From: Marinospirillum alkalitolerans
GTDB lineage: Bacteria; Pseudomonadota; Gammaproteobacteria; Pseudomonadales; Halomonadaceae
Assembly: GCF_045055655.1 (NCBI RefSeq)
Contig: NZ_JBANFI010000001.1
Coordinates: 1 to 64,000 of the forward strand
Direction: 5' to 3'
Length of the DNA stretch: 64,000 nt
Part shown: piece by piece, positions 1-8,189 of the stretch
Position numbering within the stretch: position 1 is the first letter of the stretch
Layout of the letters: the number at the start of each line of letters is the position of its first letter
Translations under genes and position numbers: made by a program
The notes under the pieces: model-generated
Databases searched by the model: none
Told to the model about the DNA's origin: nothing
Seen by the model: only the letters and a program-made list of their open reading frames with translations

Positions 1-36
1 TTTGGCGCAGTCTTTTTTGAACCGTGAAAAATAGCT

Positions 37-582
37 CTAGCGTATCCATCCTCGGCTAATATGACGGAAGGTCTCTGTGCCAGACTTTTCGAGCCACTCA
101 AAAGCGACCATTTCTTTACTGACCAGCTGTGCTCCCGCTTGCTGTAAGCGCTTTAAAGCCAGTGCCTTGTCACGTGGCTGGCGAGAGCCAAGCGCCTCTT
201 CAACCAGATAAACCGAATAGCCTTGATCGAGAAGATCGGCCGCTGTTTGAAAGCAGCACACATGGGCTTCGGTGCCGATTAGCACGACTTGTGACTTTCC
301 CAAATCTGCAAGATGATTCTTGATGGTTTCTTCACGCAGGGCGCTAAAGTGCATCTTCTGTAGGATTTCTTCTGGTTTGAGTCGGGCAGCAATGGGCGCG
401 ACAGTAGCACCAATACCTTGCGGATATTGCTCTGTTGCTCTGATACTGACACCCAACTCACGAGCGACTTCAAGCAGCCAGCAGCTCTGGTTAATGACTT
501 GTGATGCCTGGTGTATATGTGGAGCTAACTTCTTTTGAATATCGATGACCAAAAGAAGACTTTTTGATGCTTGTAAGAGCAT
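37..582 (-). CDS. Isochorismatase-family cysteine hydrolase
   Basis: A 181-residue protein of the isochorismatase/nicotinamidase fold, a soluble cytoplasmic family that cleaves amide or vinyl-ether bonds. The three family positions are visible: Asp in LLVIDIQKKL near the N-terminus, Lys in ILQKMHF, and the nucleophile Cys in EAHVCC. The reading frame is open upstream to 675, but ATG at 582 is preceded by GGGAGAAAG and starts the protein exactly at the conserved first strand, so I use it. It is transcribed away from the Tim44-like gene; a perfect inverted repeat lies about 30 bp upstream of its start. The substrate cannot be told from sequence; members of this subgroup are often annotated only as hydrolases of the YcaC type. 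Confidence 0.85.
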   Translation of the reverse strand: MLLQASKSLLLVIDIQKKLAPHIHQASQVINQSCWLLEVARELGVSIRATEQYPQGIGATVAPIAARLKPEEILQKMHFSALREETIKNHLADLGKSQVVLIGTEAHVCCFQTAADLLDQGYSVYLVEEALGSRQPRDKALALKRLQQAGAQLVSKEMVAFEWLEKSGTETFRHISRGWIR

Positions 583-611
583 GTCTTTCTCCCATTTGTC
601 GACAATTATTG

Positions 612-627
612 TTAGACTTGAGTCTAA
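612..627. promoter_or_regulatory. Perfect inverted repeat, possible operator
   Basis: TTAGACT-TG-AGTCTAA: two perfect 7-bp arms with a 2-bp centre, lying in the divergent intergenic region 30 bp upstream of the isochorismatase-fold gene and 90 bp upstream of the Tim44-like gene. The size and position suit a dimeric repressor, but no regulator gene is adjacent in the window. Confidence 0.4.
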
Positions 628-717
628 TGGGGTGAGTTTTGATAACAAAAACCAGCTTACTTGATGCTTGAGCAAACTGCGAGCTAGAGATAAGTCTGAT
701 AGACGAAGGGGGTTCCT

Positions 718-1605
718 GTGACAAGATTTTTAGCACTAGTGATGAGCTGTTTATTTGTGGCTTCTTTAGGCATCAGTGAAGCCGATGCACGGCGTTTTGG
801 TGGGGGTGGCTCTTCTGGTAATTTCTCGCGTCAAGCAGCGCCTGCACCTCAGGCTCCCTCTCGTCAAGCTAGCCAGCCTGCGCAGCAGCGTCAGCAACCT
901 GCTGCTGCACCACAACGGAGCGGTTTTGGTGGTATGTTGATGGGCCTGGCTGCAGGTGGCCTTTTAGCGGCGCTCTTTATGGGTGGCGCTTTTGAGGGCA
1001 TTCAGGCTTTTGATATCCTATTACTGCTCTTGATTGTGGGTGGAGTGTTTCTTTTTCTGCGCAGCCGTCGCCAACAACAGCCTCAGACAGCCACAGCTGG
1101 GGGGTATCATGCGCCTCAATCTTCTCCCTATGCCGAGCCTGAGCAGCCAGTGATGCCAGCAACTTCAGCCTATGCATCCAGCCAGCCGCTCAATAGCGAA
1201 GCTGAGGCGGAACCCATTCTTTATGGTGCACCGGATTGGTTTAATGAGAGTGCTTTCTTAGAAGGAGCGCGCCAGCATTTTATCGATTTGCAAGCTGCCT
1301 GGGATGCCAATGACCTGGCCAAAATAGAAGAATATGTCACACCTGAGCTCTACCAGTTCCTGTGCGAGGAGCGTCAGCGTGAAACCGGTGTGGTGAAGAC
1401 AGAAGTACGCAAGCTGGCTGCTGAATTGACCTTGATTCAGCAGGTAGAACAGCGTGTTGAGCTGGCCGTGATGTTCCATGGTGTCATGAGTGAGTCAGGC
1501 AGTCCTGATCACCTTTTCTGCGAAATCTGGCATCTGGTGCGTGATATGCAGCAGGACAATGCACCTTGGTTGATTCAGGGTATCGAGCAGGTTGAACAAG
1601 CCTAG
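718..1605 (+). CDS. Tim44-like domain membrane protein
   Basis: A 295-residue protein starting at GTG, preceded by GAAGGGGG. Residues 1–24 look like a signal peptide or anchor ending in an ADA motif, followed by a low-complexity Gly/Gln/Ala/Pro stretch (about 25–68), two hydrophobic segments (about 72–92 and 97–115), a polar linker and a C-terminal domain from about 165 resembling the bacterial Tim44-like (cone-shaped, NTF2-type) domain, recognisable in the phrase FIDLQAAWDANDLAKIEEYVTPEL. Bacterial members are inner-membrane proteins of unknown role, distinct from the mitochondrial import factor although sharing the fold. It stands alone as a transcript and is closed by a strong terminator. 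Confidence 0.85.
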   Translation: MTRFLALVMSCLFVASLGISEADARRFGGGGSSGNFSRQAAPAPQAPSRQASQPAQQRQQPAAAPQRSGFGGMLMGLAAGGLLAALFMGGAFEGIQAFDILLLLLIVGGVFLFLRSRRQQQPQTATAGGYHAPQSSPYAEPEQPVMPATSAYASSQPLNSEAEAEPILYGAPDWFNESAFLEGARQHFIDLQAAWDANDLAKIEEYVTPELYQFLCEERQRETGVVKTEVRKLAAELTLIQQVEQRVELAVMFHGVMSESGSPDHLFCEIWHLVRDMQQDNAPWLIQGIEQVEQA

Positions 1606-1630
1606 TCACGATGATGATTCTTGGCAGTGT

Positions 1631-1664
1631 AAAAAGCGGTCTCCTTGGAGGCCGCTTTTTCTTT
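1631..1664 (+). terminator. Rho-independent terminator after the Tim44-like gene
   Basis: AAAAAGCGG and CCGCTTTTT flank an inner CTCC-TT-GGAG hairpin, giving one almost continuous stem followed by T-rich sequence, about 25 bp after the stop codon. Confidence 0.85.
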
Positions 1665-1753
1665 TTGTTTTGAGTCTGGCGGCGGCTGGCTCCGAGAAGG
1701 CTGCTGAGCTATGCAATCCACCTAGTCTAGTCGTGACTCAGTTGCTCTTGTGT

Positions 1754-2530
1754 CTAGTCCGCTATGCGGCGTGTAAAGACCCAGCTATCCCCTTCACTAT
1801 GATGCGGCTGATATTGATAGCCTTCTAAGTCAAAGTCTTTCAGCCCTTCTGGTTGATCAATACGATTCAGCAGCTGGTAGCGGCACATGAGTCCGCGCGC
1901 TTTTTTGGCATAAGAACTAATGATCTTGTATTCACCATTTTTCCAGTCTTTGAAGACAGGGGTGATGATACGTGCTTTCAGCTTTTTCACATCGATACTT
2001 TTAAAGTATTCCTGCGAGGCCAGATTAATCAGCACTGGGGCAGACTGTTGATCGAGCTGGGCTTGCAGTACCGAAGCTAAACGTGGTTTCCAGAGCTGAT
2101 ACAAATCGCTGCCGTCATCATGTGCAAAGCGGGTACCCATTTCAAGACGATAAGGCTGAATAAGGTCTAAGGGCCGCAATAAGCCATAGAGTCCAGAAAG
2201 GATAGCCAAGTGCTCTTGTGCATATTCCAAGGTTTCTGGATCCAAATGGGCGGCGTCTAGCCCTTGGTAGACATCACCAGTAAAGGCGAGAACAGCCTGC
2301 TTCGCATTGTCGGGTTGAAAGGGCGGTGACCAGTTCTGAAAACGAGCGGCATTTAAACTGCCAAGCTGATCACTGATTTTCATCAACTGGCTGACTTCTT
2401 GGGGGCTGAGGCGTTTAAGCTGGGTAATTAGTTGAGCGGCTTCGTCTAAAAAGCGTGGTTGGCTGTAGCTCGGGGTGTGTGCTGGGGTCTCAAAATCCAG
2501 TGATTTGGCAGGTGAAATAACGCTGAGCAT
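1754..2530 (-). CDS. yaaA: Peroxide stress protein YaaA (DUF328/UPF0246)
   Basis: A 258-residue protein that starts MLSVISPAKSLDFE, the hallmark N-terminus of the YaaA family, and keeps the family pattern throughout (for example LSGLYGLLRPLD, YRLEMGT, NLASQEYFKS, FKDWKNGEYKIIS, ARGLMCRY). In Escherichia coli YaaA lowers free intracellular iron and DNA damage during hydrogen peroxide stress. ATG at 2530 has GGAG at suitable spacing; an in-frame extension upstream to 2638 has no family similarity and is rejected. The gene is convergent with the Tim44-like gene. Confidence 0.93.
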   Translation of the reverse strand: MLSVISPAKSLDFETPAHTPSYSQPRFLDEAAQLITQLKRLSPQEVSQLMKISDQLGSLNAARFQNWSPPFQPDNAKQAVLAFTGDVYQGLDAAHLDPETLEYAQEHLAILSGLYGLLRPLDLIQPYRLEMGTRFAHDDGSDLYQLWKPRLASVLQAQLDQQSAPVLINLASQEYFKSIDVKKLKARIITPVFKDWKNGEYKIISSYAKKARGLMCRYQLLNRIDQPEGLKDFDLEGYQYQPHHSEGDSWVFTRRIAD

Positions 2531-2673
2531 AATCGGCTCCATGGCAGATGGCTGAACCAAGATTATAACAGAGGCAAGCTGTATCCAGCGTGCACCAATA
2601 GAGTGCTTTATGCTCGTCTGAGTGAGAATAGGCAACAAAAAAAGCTAAAATGACACGAAAATGAAAAAATGGC

Positions 2674-2702
2674 TTATCAAAAGTCGCTGAGCTGATTACA
2701 AT
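2674..2702 (+). promoter_or_regulatory. Sigma70-type promoter for the Sel1-repeat gene
   Basis: TTATCA, 17 bp spacer, TACAAT. The predicted transcript would begin near 2709, about 56 nt before the Sel1-repeat gene start. Confidence 0.5.
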
Positions 2703-2764
2703 CCGCGCCACATATCGCGGTTGCGAATTCACAGCACTGTATTCATTCGATAGGGTTGCTTAAC

Positions 2765-3223
2765 ATGGCTTTGTCTCAACAGTTGATTGCCAATTTAGAG
2801 TTTTCTTTGGCAGATCGCTGCTACAAGCTGGCTTGTAAATCGGGTCTTTCCTTTTTTTCTCAGTTAACTCGGCGCTTGGTGCAAAAGGCTGCCCAGAAGG
2901 GGCATCCCCCCACCTTACTGGTGTTCGGCCAGCGCCTGATGAATGAAGGTGTCACCACTCGTGATCGTTTGCTGGGTGCGGAATATCTAATGAAGGCAGC
3001 CCAACAGGGCGATGCCGAAGCTCAGTGGAGCCTAGCTTGTTTCTATGAGCGGGGCTGTGCGCCCTTCTTGCAGAATGATGCCCACGCGGTGACCTGGTAT
3101 GCTCGTGCGGCTGAACAAGGGCAGGCCGAAGCGCGAGCACGTTTGGCGCAGGCTTATCGTGCTGGTGAGCTGGGTTTAGCAAAAAGTGAAGAAAAAGCCA
3201 GCCTCTGGGAAATCCAAGGCTGA
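2765..3223 (+). CDS. Sel1-repeat (TPR-like) protein
   Basis: A 152-residue protein with Sel1-like repeats in its second half: the motifs GAEYLMKAAQQGDAEAQWSLA and AVTWYARAAEQGQAEARARLA follow the A-x-x-x-G-x-A-x-A-x-x-x-L pattern of these solvent-exposed helical repeats. No signal peptide or membrane segment is seen, so it is probably cytoplasmic. The ATG at 2765 is preferred over an in-frame TTG at 2756, because the purine-rich AGGG lies too close to the latter. Sel1 proteins are protein-interaction adaptors; the partner here is unknown. Confidence 0.75.
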   Translation: MALSQQLIANLEFSLADRCYKLACKSGLSFFSQLTRRLVQKAAQKGHPPTLLVFGQRLMNEGVTTRDRLLGAEYLMKAAQQGDAEAQWSLACFYERGCAPFLQNDAHAVTWYARAAEQGQAEARARLAQAYRAGELGLAKSEEKASLWEIQG

Positions 3224-3317
3224 TCCCTTTTCCTTGTGCTGATACAATGACTTGGCGTCAAAATTGCTAGGCTTCTATGCTCGGAAGTCTCTTGCCACCT
3301 CAGCACAAGGCTCATTT

Positions 3318-3809
3318 ATGGATTTACCCTACATCATTGATGTCGAAGCTTCAGGCTTTGGCCGTGGCAGTTATCCGATCGAGATCGGCTTTGTGCGTCC
3401 AAATGGTGAGGCTGAAGCACGTTTGATTACACCGCTAGAGCATTGGCATCATTGGAGCGCAGAGGCTGAGAGCATTCATGGCCTCAGTCGTGAGCAGCTT
3501 TTTGCTGAAGGGTCGAGCGTGGTTGAAGTGGCTGAGTGGCTCAATCATGAGCTGGCTGGTTTGACCGTCTATAGCGACAGCTGGGGTTTTGATAACACTT
3601 GGATCGCGTTACTTTTTGACCAAGCTCAGCGTTTACAGGCGTTTCGCGTTGAAACACTGAGCCGCTTATTGAGTGAAGCGCAGCTTGAGAGCTGGAGTCA
3701 GATCAAATATCAGGTCCAGCAACAACTGGGCTTGATACGTCATCGTGCCGCTGAGGATGCGCGTGTACTCCAGCAAACCTTGCGTTTAGCACGTCAAACC
3801 GCTGCCTAA
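3318..3809 (+). CDS. DEDDh-type 3'-5' exonuclease-fold protein
   Basis: A 163-residue protein with the first exonuclease motif as D-V-E-A-S-G-F-G at residues 7–14 (acidic pair D and E), a second acidic region in YSDSWGFDNTW and a third motif HRAAEDA (His plus Asp), which fit the DEDDh nuclease fold of the RNase T/DnaQ superfamily. It lacks any accessory domain. The frame is open upstream to 3252, but ATG at 3318 with AAGG seven bases upstream places the start directly before the first strand. The natural substrate is not predictable; the first motif differs from classical DxE-T-T, so reduced or specialised activity is possible. Confidence 0.7.
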   Translation: MDLPYIIDVEASGFGRGSYPIEIGFVRPNGEAEARLITPLEHWHHWSAEAESIHGLSREQLFAEGSSVVEVAEWLNHELAGLTVYSDSWGFDNTWIALLFDQAQRLQAFRVETLSRLLSEAQLESWSQIKYQVQQQLGLIRHRAAEDARVLQQTLRLARQTAA

Positions 3810-3919
3810 GGCGGCCCTCTCCCCTGCCCAGAACAAGAAAGCTAAAACATCTGTTTGATTTTTAGCGCACCCCTTCTAGAATGTTCTTTTCGCATTGTGT
3901 TGATCAAGGAGTCATGATA

Positions 3920-4729
3920 ATGCAGGACAAGAACCTCGCTGAATCTCCAGTCAAGTTGCAGATCGATCAAGGTATCGCCTCTGTGCGCTTCAATCGCCCT
4001 GATGTCCATAACAGTTTGAATATGGATCTGATTGAATCCTTGCTGGATGTGTTAAGCAGCTTGCAAAATCACCGGGATGTGCGTGTAGTGATCCTGGGCG
4101 GTGAAGGCAAGAGCTTCTGTAGTGGCCTCGATGTGATGAGTGTGATGGCCGATCCCAAAAACATCCAGTGGCTACTCAGCGGCTGTGATGGTTATCCACA
4201 TAATAAAGTGCAGCACTTGGCCCTTGGCTGGCGTGCCTTGCCAGTGCCGGTCATTGCCGTCATTCAAGGCTATTGCTATGGCGGTGGCTTGCAGATGGCT
4301 TTTGGTGCGGATCTGCGCATTGCTCACCCAGAAGCGCGCCTTTCAGTGATGGAAGGGCGCTGGGGCATTATCCCAGATATGGGGATGAGCGTGACGGCGC
4401 GAGGCTGTGTACGTGAAGATGTGCTGATGCGCATGACGCTGACCACTGAGGTGCTCGAAGGCCCACAAGCTTTGCAAGAAGGGCTGGTGACAGAGCTGGC
4501 TGATGATCCCTGGGCACGAGCAGAAGCCCTGGCGCGTGAAATCATCAAGCGTCCGCCTGAGATGGCTAAGGCCACCAAGCGCCTTCTGCGTGATTCCTAT
4601 ACGCAAACGGATGAAGAACGCATCGCGATGGAAGAAAAGCTGCAAAAGCGTCTGCTGGGTTCACCCAATCAAATGGAAGCCGTACAGGCTTATTTGGCGA
4701 AGCGTGATCCTGTTTATAAAGTCGATTAA
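3920..4729 (+). CDS. Crotonase/enoyl-CoA hydratase family protein
   Basis: A 269-residue crotonase-fold enzyme acting on acyl-CoA thioesters. The oxyanion-hole phrases are SFCSGLDVMSV and YCYGGGLQMAFGADLRIA, and the later MEGRWGIIPDMG gives the second acidic region; an Asp at IIPDMG rather than a Glu at the hydratase position is more like isomerase or uncharacterised crotonases than classical fatty-acid hydratases. AAGGAG sits eight bases before ATG 3920 and only two before ATG 3914, so 3920 is chosen. The radD-like gene follows almost immediately, but the functions are unrelated. Confidence 0.85.
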   Translation: MQDKNLAESPVKLQIDQGIASVRFNRPDVHNSLNMDLIESLLDVLSSLQNHRDVRVVILGGEGKSFCSGLDVMSVMADPKNIQWLLSGCDGYPHNKVQHLALGWRALPVPVIAVIQGYCYGGGLQMAFGADLRIAHPEARLSVMEGRWGIIPDMGMSVTARGCVREDVLMRMTLTTEVLEGPQALQEGLVTELADDPWARAEALAREIIKRPPEMAKATKRLLRDSYTQTDEERIAMEEKLQKRLLGSPNQMEAVQAYLAKRDPVYKVD

Positions 4730-4732
4730 GTG

Positions 4733-6532
4733 ATGTCCTCTGCGCCCCCAAGCTTATTACCGCGTGTGCAGCTGCGCGATTATCAGCAGGAGGCGGTCAC
4801 GCGGGTACTGGCCTGGTTTCGTCAAACCGATGATCCGGGTCTGTTGGTGCTGCCCACGGGCGCAGGGAAAAGCCTGGTGATTGCTGAACTGGCCCGCTTG
4901 GCGCGTGGGCGGGTGCTGGTGCTGGCACATATACGTGAACTGGTCGAGCAGAATCACAGTAAATACCAAGCCTATGGCCTACAGGCGGATATTTTTAGTG
5001 CAGGACTTGGATTGAAGCAAGCTGAGCGTCAAGTGGTCTTTGGCTCAGTGCAATCTGTTAGTCGGCATCTGGCCCGTTTTGAGGATGCTGGCTTTACGCT
5101 TTTAGTGATCGATGAATGTCATCGTGTGAGCCTAAACGAGGATTCAGCCTACCAGCAGGTGATCCAATTTCTGCGGGCTCAGAATCCCCGTTTAAAAATT
5201 CTGGGTCTGACGGCCACCCCTTATCGCCTCGGTCAGGGTTTTATCTATCATCGCCATCTACAGCAGCAGGCTGTACGCGGTGAAGAAAGCAGCTTTTTTC
5301 GTGCATGCCTCTATGAGCTTCCCTTGCGCTGGATGGTGAAAAAAGGATACCTAGTCCCACCCAAGCCACTGGATATGGCGCTCTTGTCCTATGATTTTTC
5401 CTCGCTGACACCGATGGCCTCTGGTTACTTTAATGAAAAGCAGATGGATAGGCTGGTGAGTGAGCAGCGTGTGACACCACAGATCGTCGCCGATATTGAG
5501 CAGCGCGCCGCGCCGCGCCAAGGGGTGATGATCTTTTGTGCCAGTGTTCGCCATGCTGAAGAAGTGGCAGGCTTGCTGCCTGCTGATCTGACTGGCTTGG
5601 TCACTGGTGCCACATCCAGTGAGCAGCGCGAGGCTTTGATCCTCGCCTTTAAAGCTCGTCAGCTGAAGTATTTGGTCAATGTCTCGGTGTTGACGACAGG
5701 TTTTGATGCACCCCATGTGGATGTGATCGCCCTGCTGCGCCCCACCGAATCTGTGAGCCTCTATCAGCAGATGCTGGGCCGTGGTTTGCGCTTGTCTCCA
5801 GAGACGGATAAGCAAGACTGTCTGATTTTAGATTATGCCGGCAATGCTTGGGATCTCTGGTCGCCAGAAATCAATCAGCCACAACCCGCACGCGATACCC
5901 AGTTGGTGCAAGTACTTTGCCCCGGCTGTGGTTTTGCCAATAGCTTTTGGGGACGGATGAATGCGGCTGGCGAGGTGCTAGAGCATTTTGGGCGGCGCTG
6001 TCAGGGTTGGCTGGAGGAGGACGAGCAGAGTGCACAATGTGATTTTCGTTTCCGCTATCGGGTCTGTGAGGCTTGTGGGGGTGAAGCCGATATTGCCGCA
6101 CGGGTGTGCCCCCATTGTGATGCCACCTTGGTGGATGCGGACAAACGCCTGAAAGAAGCCTTGCAGTTGCGTGATGCGCTGGTGTTAAGGGTGAGCGGTA
6201 TGACACTGGAGGCCAGCGTGAATGGCCGGGGATTACCGCGCCTGAAAGTCACCTACCATGATGAAGATGGCACCGAACTCAGTGATTGGTATGCACTGGA
6301 AACACCAGCGCAGCGTTATGTCTTTGAGCAGGTGTTTCTGCGTGATCACTTAAAAGCCCCTGGCTGTGGCTGGAGCCCCGCTAGCGCTGAAGAAGCCGCA
6401 GCAGGCAGCGAGCGCCTGCGCCATCCTGATTTTGTCATTGCCCGCAAGATGCAGCGCAAACACTGGCGCATCCAGCAGAAGCTCTTTGATTATCAGGGGC
6501 GTTATCGCCGAGCTGATGCTGCGGGATCTTAG
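4733..6532 (+). CDS. radD: RadD-type superfamily 2 helicase
   Basis: A 599-residue DEAD/DEAH-type ATPase. Walker A is LPTGAGKS (about residue 43), motif II is DECH (about 127–130), motif III is GLTATP, and the C-terminal RecA-like lobe ends in QMLGRGLRLSPE. A cysteine-rich region follows (CPGCGF, then CEACGG and CPHC), matching the zinc-binding C-terminal part of RadD/YejH, which is of the same length in Escherichia coli. RadD takes part in double-strand-break repair, interacting with single-stranded-DNA-binding protein and stimulating RecA-mediated strand exchange. ATG 4733 begins three bases after the crotonase stop; an overlapping GTG at 4730 is also possible. The spacing implies co-transcription. 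Confidence 0.88.
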   Translation: MSSAPPSLLPRVQLRDYQQEAVTRVLAWFRQTDDPGLLVLPTGAGKSLVIAELARLARGRVLVLAHIRELVEQNHSKYQAYGLQADIFSAGLGLKQAERQVVFGSVQSVSRHLARFEDAGFTLLVIDECHRVSLNEDSAYQQVIQFLRAQNPRLKILGLTATPYRLGQGFIYHRHLQQQAVRGEESSFFRACLYELPLRWMVKKGYLVPPKPLDMALLSYDFSSLTPMASGYFNEKQMDRLVSEQRVTPQIVADIEQRAAPRQGVMIFCASVRHAEEVAGLLPADLTGLVTGATSSEQREALILAFKARQLKYLVNVSVLTTGFDAPHVDVIALLRPTESVSLYQQMLGRGLRLSPETDKQDCLILDYAGNAWDLWSPEINQPQPARDTQLVQVLCPGCGFANSFWGRMNAAGEVLEHFGRRCQGWLEEDEQSAQCDFRFRYRVCEACGGEADIAARVCPHCDATLVDADKRLKEALQLRDALVLRVSGMTLEASVNGRGLPRLKVTYHDEDGTELSDWYALETPAQRYVFEQVFLRDHLKAPGCGWSPASAEEAAAGSERLRHPDFVIARKMQRKHWRIQQKLFDYQGRYRRADAAGS

Positions 6533-6538
6533 TTTCTC

Positions 6539-8035
6539 TCAAAGCTGGCCGAGACGCTTGTTTTCGAGACGCCGCAGGAATTCACTCATCACCTGATGGT
6601 AGAGATCTTCTTTTAAATATAAGTCTTCTACGTCGGAATCGATATTGGGGTTGTCGTTCACCTCAATCACCACCACTCGATCCCCGCTTTGCTTCAGATC
6701 TACACCGTACAAACCCTTGCCAATCAGCTTGGTGGCCTTGAGTGCTGTTTTGATCACCTGTGCAGGTACTTGGTGGACAGGAAGGGTCGTAAATCCACCT
6801 GACTCCGCCTCGCCTGAGCTGTGGTTATAAATTTGCCAGTGGCCCTTGGTCATAAAATACTGGCAGGCAAACAGGGGTTTGTTATTCAGCACACCAATAC
6901 GCCAGTCGTAATCTGTGTACATAAATTCCTGTACCAGTAAGATCGCGGACTGTTTGAAATACACTTCAGCCTGTGTCATCAATTCCGCTTGATCTTGTAC
7001 CTTGACGACGCCCTTGGAGAAGGCTCCATCAGGCACCTTCAGAACTGCTGGATAGTGCAGGGTGGCAGCGATAGCCAGGAGCTCTTTTTTGCGATCCTTA
7101 TAGAGAAAAGTGGTGTGCGGCATGGGAATGCCCTTGCTGGCCAGCAGGTCGGCCAGATACACCTTATTGCAGCAGCGCAGAATCGATGTGGGATCATCCA
7201 TGACGACCATCCCTTCCACCTCGGCTTTTTTGGCAAAGCGGTAGGTATGGTTGCTGATGGAGGTGGTTTCACGAATAAACAGCGCATCGTATTCGGCCAG
7301 ATGGCTGAAATCTTTCTTTTCGATCAGTTCAACATCCATCCCCAGTTGGCGACCTGCTTTGATAAAGTTTTTCAGCGCGACTGGATCAGAAGGCGGCAAC
7401 TTATCGTGCGGATCGACCAGAATCGCCAAATCATAGCGATATTGGCGCTTGGCATTGGGTTTGCGCCAGACCTTGCGGCTGTAGGCATCTAAGGCGCTGG
7501 CAAACAGATCTTGCTCCTGTTCATTCAGATGTTTTAAGCCTTCAGGACGTAAGGATTCAATCTGCCAGGTTTCTGCCTTGCGAAAGGTCATGCTCAAAAT
7601 CGGGCAGGGGAAGTGCTCAAAAATCTGCCGTGCTAAATCAGCCAAGGGCGCGAAGTGTGTTTGGCCAAAGCACAAGGTCACCTGCAAGCGCTGTTCTTCT
7701 TCAAGCTGGGTTCTGAGCGCTGCATTTTTATTGACTAGCTTATTGAGCGTGGCATGGAGACCCTCCATATTCAGCCCATAAATCGATTTTTTACCCAAAT
7801 CGTTGATGGTGCGAATAGATGGAATCACCTTATGGCTGCGTGCTTCTGCCAGCAAAGAGGTGTAATAGCCATAGCTGAGATAGCGATAGCTGTTGCAGAG
7901 GTTGATGACCTGCGTTGGCTTGCTGCCGCTGTGGCTCCCTTGGGCGAGATACTCATGGGCCGTGAGCAGATCCTCGGTTGGATAGTAGGCGGTCCAGTCA
8001 GATTTTTTATCGACAATCAGGCGTAAACGGGTCAT
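6539..8035 (-). CDS. RimK-like ATP-grasp ligase with RLAN-type N-terminal domain
   Basis: A 498-residue protein. The N-terminal 150–190 residues resemble the RLAN domain (the alpha+beta domain found in front of RimK-like ATP-grasp modules), followed by an ATP-grasp module: DDPTSILRCCNKVYLADLL, AVLKVPDGAFSKGVVKV (nucleotide-binding Lys), LLVQEFMYTDYDWRIGV and, at the end, VVIEVNDNPNIDSD with the metal-binding Glu and Asn. RimK enzymes join an amino acid to a carboxylate using ATP. Families of this architecture are reported to occur nearly always beside a GNAT–papain-like peptidase fusion, which is exactly the gene divergently transcribed at 8190. That supports a joint role in making or trimming a peptide or amino-acid tag; the substrate is unknown. 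Confidence 0.85.
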   Translation of the reverse strand: MTRLRLIVDKKSDWTAYYPTEDLLTAHEYLAQGSHSGSKPTQVINLCNSYRYLSYGYYTSLLAEARSHKVIPSIRTINDLGKKSIYGLNMEGLHATLNKLVNKNAALRTQLEEEQRLQVTLCFGQTHFAPLADLARQIFEHFPCPILSMTFRKAETWQIESLRPEGLKHLNEQEQDLFASALDAYSRKVWRKPNAKRQYRYDLAILVDPHDKLPPSDPVALKNFIKAGRQLGMDVELIEKKDFSHLAEYDALFIRETTSISNHTYRFAKKAEVEGMVVMDDPTSILRCCNKVYLADLLASKGIPMPHTTFLYKDRKKELLAIAATLHYPAVLKVPDGAFSKGVVKVQDQAELMTQAEVYFKQSAILLVQEFMYTDYDWRIGVLNNKPLFACQYFMTKGHWQIYNHSSGEAESGGFTTLPVHQVPAQVIKTALKATKLIGKGLYGVDLKQSGDRVVVIEVNDNPNIDSDVEDLYLKEDLYHQVMSEFLRRLENKRLGQL

Positions 8036-8111
8036 GGAATGCTGGGCTCAATCAAGAAAAAAGATCGGTGGGGGTGGGCTGTATTTTGATCGCAATAAGC
8101 GCACTATTCAC

Positions 8112-8142
8112 CTTATCAGGCTAAAAAACAAGCCCCTGTCAA
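8112..8142 (-). promoter_or_regulatory. Possible promoter for the ATP-grasp gene
   Basis: On the minus strand a perfect TTGACA (8142–8137) is followed after 19 bp by GATAAG (8117–8112). The spacing is two bases longer than ideal. It lies in the 154-bp divergent region between the ATP-grasp and GNAT–C39 genes. Confidence 0.35.
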
Positions 8143-8189
8143 CAGCCTATTTTGGTGAGTTGGGCGTGCAGCATGAGGTGGAGGAAAAG

